This document shows positions 9,166-16,884 of a stretch of DNA of 64,000 nucleotides, in pieces. The translations under genes were made by a program, and so were the position numbers. Below the pieces are notes generated by a model. The model ran no database searches and was not told the origin of the DNA. It saw only the letters and a list, made by a program, of their open reading frames with translations. Where the stretch lies: assembly GCF_004358105.1 (NCBI RefSeq), contig NZ_SMYL01000005.1, forward strand, positions 186,001-250,000, in the 5' to 3' direction. The first letter of the stretch is position 1. The number at the start of each line of letters is the position of its first letter. Source of the DNA: Sapientia aquatica. Its GTDB lineage: Bacteria; Pseudomonadota; Gammaproteobacteria; Burkholderiales; Burkholderiaceae_D.

Positions 9166-9852
9166 TTAGGTTTGAGCCCATTGGCGCAGTACGTTGTGAT
9201 AACAACCGACTAAAGTGCGGCGTGCGTTTTCGTCCGCATTAGTTTGGTTGAGCTGCTGAATCGCGTTATCCATGTCAAACAAGATGGCGCGTTGCGCATC
9301 GTCTCTGACCAAACTTTGAATCCAAAAAAAACAAGCCACACGCGTGCCTCTGGTTACCGGCGTGACTTGATGCAAGCTCGTGGATGGGTAGAGCACCATA
9401 TCACCCGCGTTGAACTTAGCGCTGTGCATCCCATAGGTGTCGTTGATTTGTAATTCGCCGCCATCGTAGTCGCTTGGCTCGGCTAAGAATAAGGTGGCGG
9501 AAATATCGGTACGTAATTTTTGTCCGGTATGCGGATGAATTCTTACGCTGCCATCCACATGCGCGCCAAAAGTCATACCTTCGCTATAACGATTAAACAT
9601 TGGCGGATAAACGACATTGGGCAGCGCTGCGCTGATGAATAAGGGATTGCGCTCCAAGGCCGATAACACGATGCGCTGACACTGATGCGTGATCTCGGAC
9701 TTTTCATCGCATTGCTGATTAAACTTCACCGGCGCGCCTTGATAGCCCGCGGTCGCACGCCCATCCACCCACGCCTCAGGATGTTGCGCTAACAGCGTTT
9801 GTACCGCGTTTAGTTGCTCCAAATTGAGCGCGTTGGGGATGTGAATGAGCAT
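9166..9852 (-). CDS. PKHD-type Fe(II)/2-oxoglutarate hydroxylase (PiuC/YbiX family)
   Basis: This 228-residue protein matches the PKHD hydroxylase family in length. It has the iron-binding H-x-D in FGAHVDGSVR, the distal His in STSLHQVTPVTRG, and the following Arg expected to bind 2-oxoglutarate. Members are found next to TonB-dependent siderophore receptors and are iron-repressed; their substrate is not settled. Here the gene lies 7 bases downstream of such a receptor, so both should share the Fur-like box at about 12150. Family call is firm. Confidence 0.92.
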   Translation of the reverse strand: MLIHIPNALNLEQLNAVQTLLAQHPEAWVDGRATAGYQGAPVKFNQQCDEKSEITHQCQRIVLSALERNPLFISAALPNVVYPPMFNRYSEGMTFGAHVDGSVRIHPHTGQKLRTDISATLFLAEPSDYDGGELQINDTYGMHSAKFNAGDMVLYPSTSLHQVTPVTRGTRVACFFWIQSLVRDDAQRAILFDMDNAIQQLNQTNADENARRTLVGCYHNVLRQWAQT

Positions 9853-9859
9853 AGTTTTC

Positions 9860-12085
9860 CTACATGCGATAAGTCAATGACAACATAGCGGAGCGTCCGG
9901 TGCCCGGAACCGCGCGACCGCCATCGGATGGGATTAAATTATCGTAGTACATCTTGTCGGTTAAATTAAATAAATTTAACCGCACGGTGTAGTTTTGCTT
10001 GTTATACGCCACCGTTGCATCCCAGCGAGTAAATCCGCCGACCCGCACTGTATTGGCAGAATTAGCAAAGCGTTCCGACATATAGACCGGTCCGCCGCCG
10101 ACTTCCCACCGTGGAGTCAACTCATAAGTCAGCCAGCCGGTGAAACTGTTTTGCGGAGTGTTTGTGGTGCGTAAGCCGTTGGTTCCATCTACTGCAGAAA
10201 TCACCCTAGCATCAAGGTAGGTGTAGTTGGCCGATAATTGCAATTGCTTGTTCACCCGCCCACTCAGACCCGTTCTAAAACCATCAACGCGGACTTTGCC
10301 GACCAAATCATACACGCCGGGGCTAATTTGGTTACGGGCGTTTTCTTTGGTGATTTGAAACACCGCAGCGGAAGCATCGAGTTTGTTGTCGGCTAATTCC
10401 CATTTACCACCGAGTTCATACGAGTGATTTTTCTCCGGATCGAGATTTTGTTGGCCGGCTGTACCGGTTAATTGCTCCAGCGACGGATTGAATGAAGTGC
10501 CATACGACACATAATACGATTGCGCCCGATCAGGCTGCCAGATTCCGCCCAAACGCACACTGGTAAAGCCAACGGTTTGGTCCGCACCAGCTAAGGCAGT
10601 GCTGCCCGGCGTATTCACTTTATTGATCGAGTTACTAATGCTGGCCACAAAGCGGTCATAGCGCAAGCCGCCGGTTAATTTAAAGTTAGGCGAAATGGTC
10701 CACGTATCGTTGAGATAAGCCGCTACCGTATTAGCGGAACCGCCCGCGCGATTACCGGTAAAGCGTTTAACGCTTGTCGCCGTGCTGGTGTGAGTTGGAT
10801 CGGTGAGCGAGAGGCAATCGACTACGCCGGTCGTTGATCCTGGTTTATTGAGTGGCACGCCGTTGCAATTGCCTTGGCGGTAGTGGCCTTGATTGTCGTA
10901 ACCATCGTGACCGACTTCAATGCCGCCGATTAAGTCATGAGTGAATTGTCCGGCAGTTACTTTGGCGATGATTTCGCTTTGATTGAAGATCGAATAATCG
11001 CTAATCTCACGATCACGACTTTGACGTCGCACACTCAAACTCGATAACGGTAGATTACCAGCCCCGCTTGCAGGCAACGCTGTAAAGCCCGCTGCGCTGA
11101 CGGTGCCAATTGATAATGGGGCGGTTTCGACTGCATCAGTTTTTACCGAATTGAATTGCACCTGATTACGCAGGGTAACCGTTGGTGTCAACTTGTGTTC
11201 GATGGTGTTATTGAGGTTGGCGATGGTGGAAATAGTGCGGTCGCTATCCAAGCCGTAAGCCGCATTGCGATCAACTTGCACTGGTTTGCCATTGAGCGGT
11301 AGCACGCCCCAATCGGGTTCGTCGTGATTTTTTTGCAGCAGGGCGGATAGGGTAATTTCGGTTGGTGTGTTCATGCCCCATTTGATTGACGGGGCAATCC
11401 CTGCGTCGCGTTGATTGCTCAAATCACGTGTGGTGGCATCGCCGCCTTGCGCCATCCCCATAATGCGCACAGCCGACGTTTCGGACAGCGGTGTATTTTT
11501 ATCGAAGGTGCCGCGCACTTGGCCGTTGGTGCTGACCGAACCTTGGAGTTCGGTGAAATCTTTAGTGACTGGCTTTTTGCTGACTTGATTAATCACGCCG
11601 CCGGTTGAGCCGCGTCCGAATAACATCGAAGAAGGCCCCATTAGCACTTCCACCGCGTCGAGTGAAAACGTATCGCGGTAATACTGACCGCGATCTCTAA
11701 AGCCATCTAAATAAATGTCGGTGCGCGCCGAAAAGCCGTTTAAGTTGATGTTGTTCCCGATCTGCCCACCCTCGGCAGCGCCCAAGGTGATGCCGGACAC
11801 ATTACGCAAGGCCTCAGCCAGAGAATTAGCACCTTGCGATTCCATCAGCTCTTTATTGACCACCGTGACTGACTGGGGAATATCGCGCAACTCAGCGTGT
11901 AATTTGCCTACGTTGATGTTACCGGGTGCGAAGTTATTCTTGGTGCCGTCAATATCGACTTGATGAACTGGTGCGGGCGACGCTAATGGAGCAGGTGCGG
12001 GCGCAGGTACTGGGTCAGCGTGGACTATTGCAGGGCTAGTTGTTAGCGCAAACAGCGCGGCGGCGATCGGGGTGCGGCGAATCAT
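9860..12085 (-). CDS. TonB-dependent siderophore receptor (Fiu/CirA type)
   Basis: A 741-residue outer-membrane receptor: signal peptide (residues 1-23, ending VHAD), a proline/alanine-rich linker, then an N-terminal plug (DIPQSVTVVNKELMESQG, GFSARTDIYLDGFRDRGQ, GRGSTGGVINQVSKKP) and a long 22-strand barrel ending in the aromatic tail SLTYRM. It should import a ferric siderophore, probably catecholate by analogy with Fiu, using TonB energy. It is first in a two-gene operon with the PKHD hydroxylase. The upstream Fur-like box predicts induction by iron limitation. The ligand is inferred from family only. Confidence 0.93.
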   Translation of the reverse strand: MIRRTPIAAALFALTTSPAIVHADPVPAPAPAPLASPAPVHQVDIDGTKNNFAPGNINVGKLHAELRDIPQSVTVVNKELMESQGANSLAEALRNVSGITLGAAEGGQIGNNINLNGFSARTDIYLDGFRDRGQYYRDTFSLDAVEVLMGPSSMLFGRGSTGGVINQVSKKPVTKDFTELQGSVSTNGQVRGTFDKNTPLSETSAVRIMGMAQGGDATTRDLSNQRDAGIAPSIKWGMNTPTEITLSALLQKNHDEPDWGVLPLNGKPVQVDRNAAYGLDSDRTISTIANLNNTIEHKLTPTVTLRNQVQFNSVKTDAVETAPLSIGTVSAAGFTALPASGAGNLPLSSLSVRRQSRDREISDYSIFNQSEIIAKVTAGQFTHDLIGGIEVGHDGYDNQGHYRQGNCNGVPLNKPGSTTGVVDCLSLTDPTHTSTATSVKRFTGNRAGGSANTVAAYLNDTWTISPNFKLTGGLRYDRFVASISNSINKVNTPGSTALAGADQTVGFTSVRLGGIWQPDRAQSYYVSYGTSFNPSLEQLTGTAGQQNLDPEKNHSYELGGKWELADNKLDASAAVFQITKENARNQISPGVYDLVGKVRVDGFRTGLSGRVNKQLQLSANYTYLDARVISAVDGTNGLRTTNTPQNSFTGWLTYELTPRWEVGGGPVYMSERFANSANTVRVGGFTRWDATVAYNKQNYTVRLNLFNLTDKMYYDNLIPSDGGRAVPGTGRSAMLSLTYRM

Positions 12086-12147
12086 TACTAATTTCTCCTG
12101 AGTGAATATGATTGATTGAATCTTACTAAAACGAACTGAATTATAAT

Positions 12148-12166
12148 CTAAATGCGAATCATTCCT
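12148..12166. promoter_or_regulatory. Fur-like box
   Basis: The sequence CTAAATGCGAATCATTCCT matches the classical 19-bp Fur consensus at 11 positions, including the inverted AATG...CATT core. It lies about 65 bases upstream of the siderophore-receptor start, where iron repression would be expected. Confidence 0.6.
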
Positions 12167-12739
12167 ATTTAATTTTAGAGAATTTATTTAATTTTTGTGC
12201 CGAATAATAGTTTGGTCTTGACAACTAAATCGACTATTGAGCCCAGCGTATCGTGCTTGAAGTTACGGTAATAGTCGGAAGATAGGCGAATAAAGCCGTA
12301 ATAAAAGCGAGTTTGGTTACTTTTCGAGGGATGTGAAGTGACATCGAAGTCATCTAATTGTGAATTAATTTCAGATAAATCTTGAATTACGGCCAGCGCT
12401 AAACCAATAATAAATTGATAAACCGCCACCAAACGGCCTCAACGAGAATTGCAAGCGCGACAAATGTAGCGATGTGCCGTTCAAAGTGCGTCGTGTTTAG
12501 TGCAGTGAGCGCGCGTTTAAATTGGAAAGTCTTCTTAATCCGAGCCCAATGGCGAGTATCTCTGCGAACTATCAACTGCACACAAAGCCCGAGAAAAATA
12601 AGGTCGAACTCCCGCCATAAATCATTACCGCGATGTAGTTTGGCAAATAATTTGAAACATAAAGTATTGTTCGCCAGCAAATTTTGTAAATTAACGTTAA
12701 TATGTTTTGCTGGAAACAAAATGCAAAGAAATTATTGAA
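12167..12739. other. Intergenic stretch with no convincing gene
   Basis: This AT-rich stretch separates the siderophore receptor from the binding-protein gene. Two overlapping minus-strand frames (12399-12719 and 12184-12432) each encode a short hydrophobic segment. Together they could be a frameshifted remnant of a small membrane protein, but neither resembles a family I know and neither has a good ribosome-binding site. I leave them uncalled. Confidence 0.4.
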
Positions 12740-13519
12740 ATGCTCAAACGATTTTTACCCTGCTTGTTGTTCTTTCTGGTGCAAGCCCTGCACGCGCAAA
12801 CCGCCACGCCTACCAAAATTTGCGGCGATCCCAATCCAAGTGAATGGATCACGCCCGCCACCCTAGCGCAACATCCAGAGTTGTCTGCGGTCACCGGTAT
12901 CTCGGTCGATATGATGCGAGCGGTGTTTAATGTGCTGGGCAAAGAAGTGATTGTTACTGCCGATTTGCCGTGGAAGCGCTGCTTAAACGAAGTCCAAAAC
13001 GGCAATATCGATTTTGCGATGGGCGCTTATTACGATCAAGAGCGCGCCAAGACGTTTGATTATTCAATCCACTACAACACGCTCACACCACAAATTTTTT
13101 ATTTGAGCTCCAACCTAGTAACGGCAGCCAGTTTGAATGAACTCAAACGCTATAAAGGTTGCGGTAATTACGGTTCTAGTTATGAACACTATGGTTTGAG
13201 TGCAGCCCAACTTGATTTAGGGGCGGGTTACGATTCCATGATTCGAAAACTGCGCGCTAAGCGTTGTGATTATTTTGTTGAGGAGCTGGAAATCATCGCC
13301 AGTTTTAAAATGTTTGGTAAAGATATTTTGAGCGAACCCGAAATTGCTCACTCGAACGCACCGTGGGCGGTGGCTCCATCGCGCTATGTGATTACCGCCA
13401 AGGGCAAAAATGCCAAGCTGCTAGAACAAATTAATCACGCGCTAGAAGGCTTGATTAAATCCGGCAAAGCTGCCGAAATCTGGAAGACTGGCCTTGGTGC
13501 GATTCCCTACAAGCCTTAA
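12740..13519 (+). CDS. Periplasmic substrate-binding protein (SBP_bac_3-like)
   Basis: A 259-residue protein with a cleavable signal peptide (MLKRFLPCLLFFLVQALHAQ) and the bilobal solute-binding pattern: an early GISVDMMRAVFNVLGK, then LPWKRCLNEVQNGNIDFAMG and YDQERAKTFDYS. This family binds amino acids or similar small solutes in the periplasm. No permease or ATPase gene is adjacent, so it is an orphan that either works with a distant transporter or acts as a sensor. The ATG at 12740 is chosen because it opens directly into the signal peptide. A strong terminator follows. Confidence 0.8.
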   Translation: MLKRFLPCLLFFLVQALHAQTATPTKICGDPNPSEWITPATLAQHPELSAVTGISVDMMRAVFNVLGKEVIVTADLPWKRCLNEVQNGNIDFAMGAYYDQERAKTFDYSIHYNTLTPQIFYLSSNLVTAASLNELKRYKGCGNYGSSYEHYGLSAAQLDLGAGYDSMIRKLRAKRCDYFVEELEIIASFKMFGKDILSEPEIAHSNAPWAVAPSRYVITAKGKNAKLLEQINHALEGLIKSGKAAEIWKTGLGAIPYKP

Positions 13520-13559
13520 ATTACTCGCGGGTGAATTTATCCTTAACATGGCACGAAAA

Positions 13560-13591
13560 AAAACGGCGTACAACTCAATGTACGCCGTTTT
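13560..13591. terminator. Bidirectional rho-independent terminator
   Basis: Arms AAAACGGCGTACA (13560-13572) and TGTACGCCGTTTT (13579-13591) pair perfectly around loop ACTCAA. It lies between the plus-strand binding-protein gene and the end of the minus-strand borosin operon and can serve both. Confidence 0.85.
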
Positions 13592-13651
13592 CTATTTCCG
13601 AATCACGCCTTAGTCAGCGTTAATTATTCCGCATAAAACAGGGCAGGGACT

Positions 13652-14467
13652 TCACGCCGCAGCGCGTAAGCGTTCCAATTCTTTTAGTTGGTGCATGATG
13701 TCTTCGTCGTATTGCATACTTTGCGCCGCTGGAATAACTAACGTGGTGTGCTGCTTCAAACTGGCACTGGGCAAATCACCCAAACGAATTTTTTCAGCTC
13801 GTGTTTGCTCTAGCGCGTGGGTCGCTGCTTCGTACAAAATCACCTCATGGTCGAGCGAATAGGTGCGCGCTAATTTATTAACGATGATCTGTAAATGCGC
13901 TGGCTCGGTGTCGTAACGTTTTAAGGTCAAGTCACCAGCAATCCCGATTTGCCACACCACAAACAGGGCGGACGGGTCGATGACGCGCTCAAAAATCATA
14001 AACTGTGTGGCTTCCATCGAAATCATGCCGTTGTTGCCCGGATCAATGCCCAGATCAGCAACCAAACAATCCAATGCCGAGATGCCTGGTTCCATGTGCG
14101 CTTCAAATCCTTCAGCGCGTGCATCTTTAATGGCCATGTGCGAGATGCAGGCGAAGATGCCGGGGTGTCCATAAAACGCAGCGCAGACTTTTTTTCCAGC
14201 GCGGACTTCTGCCAAAATCGTGTCAGCCATGCGGCGATAGGTATCGCGTCGATTTTTACCGTCGAGTTGGGCGTCGTCGTAATGATCGAGAATGCACACG
14301 TAGTTCTTGGCGACGCCTTTAAGCCATTCACGGGTGAACATATTCGGAACCGCCGCAAATACGACATCAAACGATTCAATATAGCTCTTAGATAACGGTG
14401 TTAATTGTCCTGCCATGCGCAAGCCCGTGCCGACGCACACTAATTTGCCTATTTTTTTCTCGGTCAT
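13652..14467 (-). CDS. Split-borosin peptide backbone alpha-N-methyltransferase (tetrapyrrole-methylase fold)
   Basis: A 271-residue protein of the tetrapyrrole methylase fold, but with the pattern of borosin N-methyltransferases (fungal OphMA, Shewanella SonM), which methylate backbone amides of a ribosomal peptide using SAM. Seen directly: the SAM-binding start VCVGTGLRMAGQLTPLS; a Tyr at 63 with the NRRDTYRRM block at 72-80, matching the catalytic Tyr-Arg-Tyr set of OphMA; FYGHPGIFACISH at 98-110; MEPGISALDCLVADLGIDPG at 125-144. No C-terminal core peptide is fused, so it is the split type acting on a separate precursor. A matching precursor gene lies two genes upstream in the same operon. 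Cobalamin and siroheme biosynthesis genes are absent nearby, which argues against a corrin or porphyrin substrate. Confidence 0.85.
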   Translation of the reverse strand: MTEKKIGKLVCVGTGLRMAGQLTPLSKSYIESFDVVFAAVPNMFTREWLKGVAKNYVCILDHYDDAQLDGKNRRDTYRRMADTILAEVRAGKKVCAAFYGHPGIFACISHMAIKDARAEGFEAHMEPGISALDCLVADLGIDPGNNGMISMEATQFMIFERVIDPSALFVVWQIGIAGDLTLKRYDTEPAHLQIIVNKLARTYSLDHEVILYEAATHALEQTRAEKIRLGDLPSASLKQHTTLVIPAAQSMQYDEDIMHQLKELERLRAAA

Positions 14468-14485
14468 TTTGGTTTCTTTTAAAAT

Positions 14486-16324
14486 TTATGCTGCGATAGA
14501 ACTGGATTCGTTTGCCTTGGTTGTAGGCGTTGGGGTCTCTGGTAAGCCCATTGATTTAGAGACGACAACACAATTACGGCCTTCGGCTTTTGCTTGGTAG
14601 AGCGCTTTATCGGCTGCTTCTAATAAAGCGGGGAAGTTACGATCATCGTTGAGACCTAAGTAGGCAATGCCAAAGCTTGCGCTAAGTGGGAATTGCACGC
14701 CCGAGGGCTCGGTATTAATTTTTTCAATCGCGGCACGGCAGCGCTGGGCGATTTGCCATGCGGTAGTGACATCCGTATCGGGCAAGCAAATCGCAAATTC
14801 TTCCCCACCCAGACGACCAAATAAATCACCGCTACGCAATTGCGTGCTGACCGTTTGGCAGACCGCCAGCAAAACCCAGTCGCCAACGGCGTGACCATGG
14901 TTATCGTTAATGCGTTTAAAGAAATCCATGTCGAACAAGATTAAGCTGACAAATTGGTTGTGCGCTTCAACGATTTCCTCGGTACACGACAGGAAGTGAT
15001 CGCGTGTGCTGATGCGCGTTAAGGCATCGATTTGCGTCTTGATTCGGAAGACATTTTTTTGCAGAGTGACTTTCCACACATACAATCCAAGTGCTGCGGA
15101 AACGATGAAGGCCAATGCAATAATCAGTGTCAGATTTTCGCTATTCTTTTTCTCTAATTGCTTTTCAATTGCTAGGATTTTATTTTGACGTTCAAGCATG
15201 GTGACTTGATTCGACTGATCTTGAACGTTAAATTTTACCCGTTGGTAGGCAATATTTTTTTGTAGTTCCTCGTCCAGTAACGCATTCTTTTTCTCGATCG
15301 CTTTTTCGGCATAGTCAAGCGCGCTGGCATACTGACCCTGGGCGCGTTTAATCAGTGCAAGGGTTTCTAAGGATTTTTCAGTTTGCTGAGCTAGTTTCTG
15401 AGAATCGGCAGTTTTATATGCCATCAACGCAAAGTGTTCAGCTTCCTCTAATTTTCCTCTATGGAGGTATGCAGTAGCGAGGCTCTCCTCCAACCTTGTG
15501 GCATCCTTGGTATTTAGAATTGACTCAGGAAACGCTTTCAACGCGGTTAATCCGGCATCAATTCCATTTTGGTAGTGATGATTTTCGATTAAATCGATAG
15601 CGCCGATCGATTCAACTATCAGAGAAATATAATGCCAGTTAATGGCGTCGCAAGCCTCTATCGCAGTTTTAATATGATCGTTAGCAACGGAGCTCTGCTT
15701 AAGCATCACATATATGTCAGCCCGATCTGCACTAGCGATACATTTTGCAGCAGATATATCGAGTTTTGATCCTTGTATATCAAACATTCGCTGAGCGTAT
15801 TCCAGGGATTCTTGGTAGGCGTGGATTGAGTTGTGCAGATCTATTGCGCTCTGTAATGTGTCGATTTGTGCAATAGCATCGGTGACCTTAGGCAAAATTG
15901 CTATGCCTTGATTCATGGTATTCAGTGCTGACTCATATTCGCCCAGAGCGAGGTAGGAAATAGTCAGTTGGTAAAGAAATTTAGACTTGGTATTGGCTTC
16001 ATCTTCGGAGTTTAAAAAGCCATTAATAAATGAAATATTTTCTTGGTGCTTACCAAATAAAGCTAACAGTGAAGCTTTTATTAAGCGAAAGTGCAGAAGT
16101 TGTGCGGGGGTAAACTTGTCTTGCTGCGCCTGCAATTCCTCTAGTTCCTTGCTTGCTAGTTGCTGATTGCTGGTCGAAATTTGCTGAACGTGTTTGAGTG
16201 ATTTTTCGACTTCGTCACTTTCCGATGCGCGCACAATTGACAGAAAGCCCCCAGCGAAAAATAGAAACACCACGACTACAAAAAATTGTAGAAGTGCTCT
16301 ATCTCGTGAGGACTTAGTTGCCAC
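14486..16324 (-). CDS. Membrane TPR-GGDEF diguanylate cyclase inside the borosin operon
   Basis: A 612-residue protein. An N-terminal hydrophobic segment (about residues 13-33) is followed by tetratricopeptide-like helices to about 340, a coiled-coil stretch (ERQNKILAIEKQLEKKNSEN), a second membrane segment (about 398-418) and a C-terminal GGDEF domain. The active site is GGEEF at 506-510, with an intact RxxD inhibitory site (RSGD, 497-500), so it should make c-di-GMP and be product-inhibited. The TPR part is predicted periplasmic. The GTG start at 16324 lies 4 bases after the precursor stop, and the methyltransferase begins 18 bases after its end, so all three are one transcript. The signal it senses is unknown. 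Confidence 0.9.
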   Translation of the reverse strand: MATKSSRDRALLQFFVVVVFLFFAGGFLSIVRASESDEVEKSLKHVQQISTSNQQLASKELEELQAQQDKFTPAQLLHFRLIKASLLALFGKHQENISFINGFLNSEDEANTKSKFLYQLTISYLALGEYESALNTMNQGIAILPKVTDAIAQIDTLQSAIDLHNSIHAYQESLEYAQRMFDIQGSKLDISAAKCIASADRADIYVMLKQSSVANDHIKTAIEACDAINWHYISLIVESIGAIDLIENHHYQNGIDAGLTALKAFPESILNTKDATRLEESLATAYLHRGKLEEAEHFALMAYKTADSQKLAQQTEKSLETLALIKRAQGQYASALDYAEKAIEKKNALLDEELQKNIAYQRVKFNVQDQSNQVTMLERQNKILAIEKQLEKKNSENLTLIIALAFIVSAALGLYVWKVTLQKNVFRIKTQIDALTRISTRDHFLSCTEEIVEAHNQFVSLILFDMDFFKRINDNHGHAVGDWVLLAVCQTVSTQLRSGDLFGRLGGEEFAICLPDTDVTTAWQIAQRCRAAIEKINTEPSGVQFPLSASFGIAYLGLNDDRNFPALLEAADKALYQAKAEGRNCVVVSKSMGLPETPTPTTKANESSSIAA

Positions 16325-16328
16325 AGAC

Positions 16329-16547
16329 TTAGTGATTGATGAACTGCGGCACTGTGATCATTGGCATTTCTGCTGCGCTAATGCCAATGGCCTGGGCCAC
16401 TTGCTTGTGATCACCAGAGAGCATGGCTTGCTTCTCGTCATCTGATAAACCAAAATTGTCCATCGCTTGATGCGGGTCTTGAGTATGTGCAGCGATACCA
16501 TCGGCGTTTTGATCAAGGTGATTCAAGTAGTCGAGTAATTTAGACAT
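16329..16547 (-). CDS. Split-borosin precursor peptide (LigA-like leader plus C-terminal core)
   Basis: This 72-residue peptide begins MSKLLDYLNHLDQNADG. Residues 1-55 look like the helical LigA-like borosin-binding domain: a QDPHQAMDNFGLSDDEKQAM block followed by LSGD and VAQAIG, the same layout as the Shewanella SonA precursor. The C-terminal 15-17 residues (SAAEMPMITVPQFINH) are unlike the leader: short, hydrophobic, beta-branched, with two prolines. They are the likely core whose backbone amides are methylated. The ATG at 16547 gives the family length; an upstream in-frame start adds 13 residues with no family character. It is first gene of the operon, with a GTG-started cyclase 4 bases downstream. 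The nature of the final product and any export or proteolysis genes are not visible. Confidence 0.8.
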   Translation of the reverse strand: MSKLLDYLNHLDQNADGIAAHTQDPHQAMDNFGLSDDEKQAMLSGDHKQVAQAIGISAAEMPMITVPQFINH

Positions 16548-16590
16548 TGTTAAAAGATTCCAAAAGGTAAAGTTGATTGGGAGCAAGTAT

Positions 16591-16620
16591 ATTATGTCAT
16601 TTCGACACAGTTGTAACCAA
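16591..16620 (-). promoter_or_regulatory. Candidate sigma-70 promoter of the borosin operon
   Basis: On the minus strand, TTGGTT (16615-16620) and CATAAT (16591-16596) are separated by 18 bases, about 45 bases before the precursor ATG. The -10 is good and the -35 only partial. Confidence 0.4.
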
Positions 16621-16766
16621 TTGTTTTACCGTTTGGCGATAATTTGCAACAAGTCATTAAATTGTCATCGTTTTCATCGCTGGTCGTGAATGTATTTAGG
16701 CTCTGGGTGCTCGTAAATCGATTGGTTTGGATTTAGGTTGATTTTGTCGAGGCCAACATTGGCTAA

Positions 16767-16784
16767 ATCGTCTTTTCGGACGAG
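16767..16784. promoter_or_regulatory. Catabolic-island operator, copy 1 (CGTC-N6-GACGA)
   Basis: ATCGTC-TTTTCG-GACGAG, about 100 bases before the acyl-CoA synthetase start. It is one of six intergenic copies of the same interrupted palindrome in the island, and the only one with G instead of T as its last base. Confidence 0.6.
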
Positions 16785-16884
16785 GTCTGGCCGCGCAATT
16801 GTTCGTACGATGGATGTCCATGGTTGGTGCCTGTGAAATCAAGCCAGAGCAACGACTATAAGAACAATGAAAAGCGGAGATAGC

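Noticed and set aside
12184-12719. Two overlapping minus-strand open frames encoding short hydrophobic segments
   Set aside because: No family resemblance, no good ribosome-binding site, and the frames overlap each other; perhaps a remnant, but not supportable as a gene.
12415-12738. Plus-strand open frame of 107 codons
   Set aside because: Composition is unlike the neighbours (many Ser, Arg, Asn and Lys), there is no start signal, and it runs into the real signal-peptide gene.
13652-14467. Cobalamin/siroheme biosynthesis methylase
   Set aside because: The fold is shared, but the Tyr-Arg-Tyr block, the YGHPG context and the adjacent precursor peptide match borosin enzymes, and no tetrapyrrole genes are nearby.
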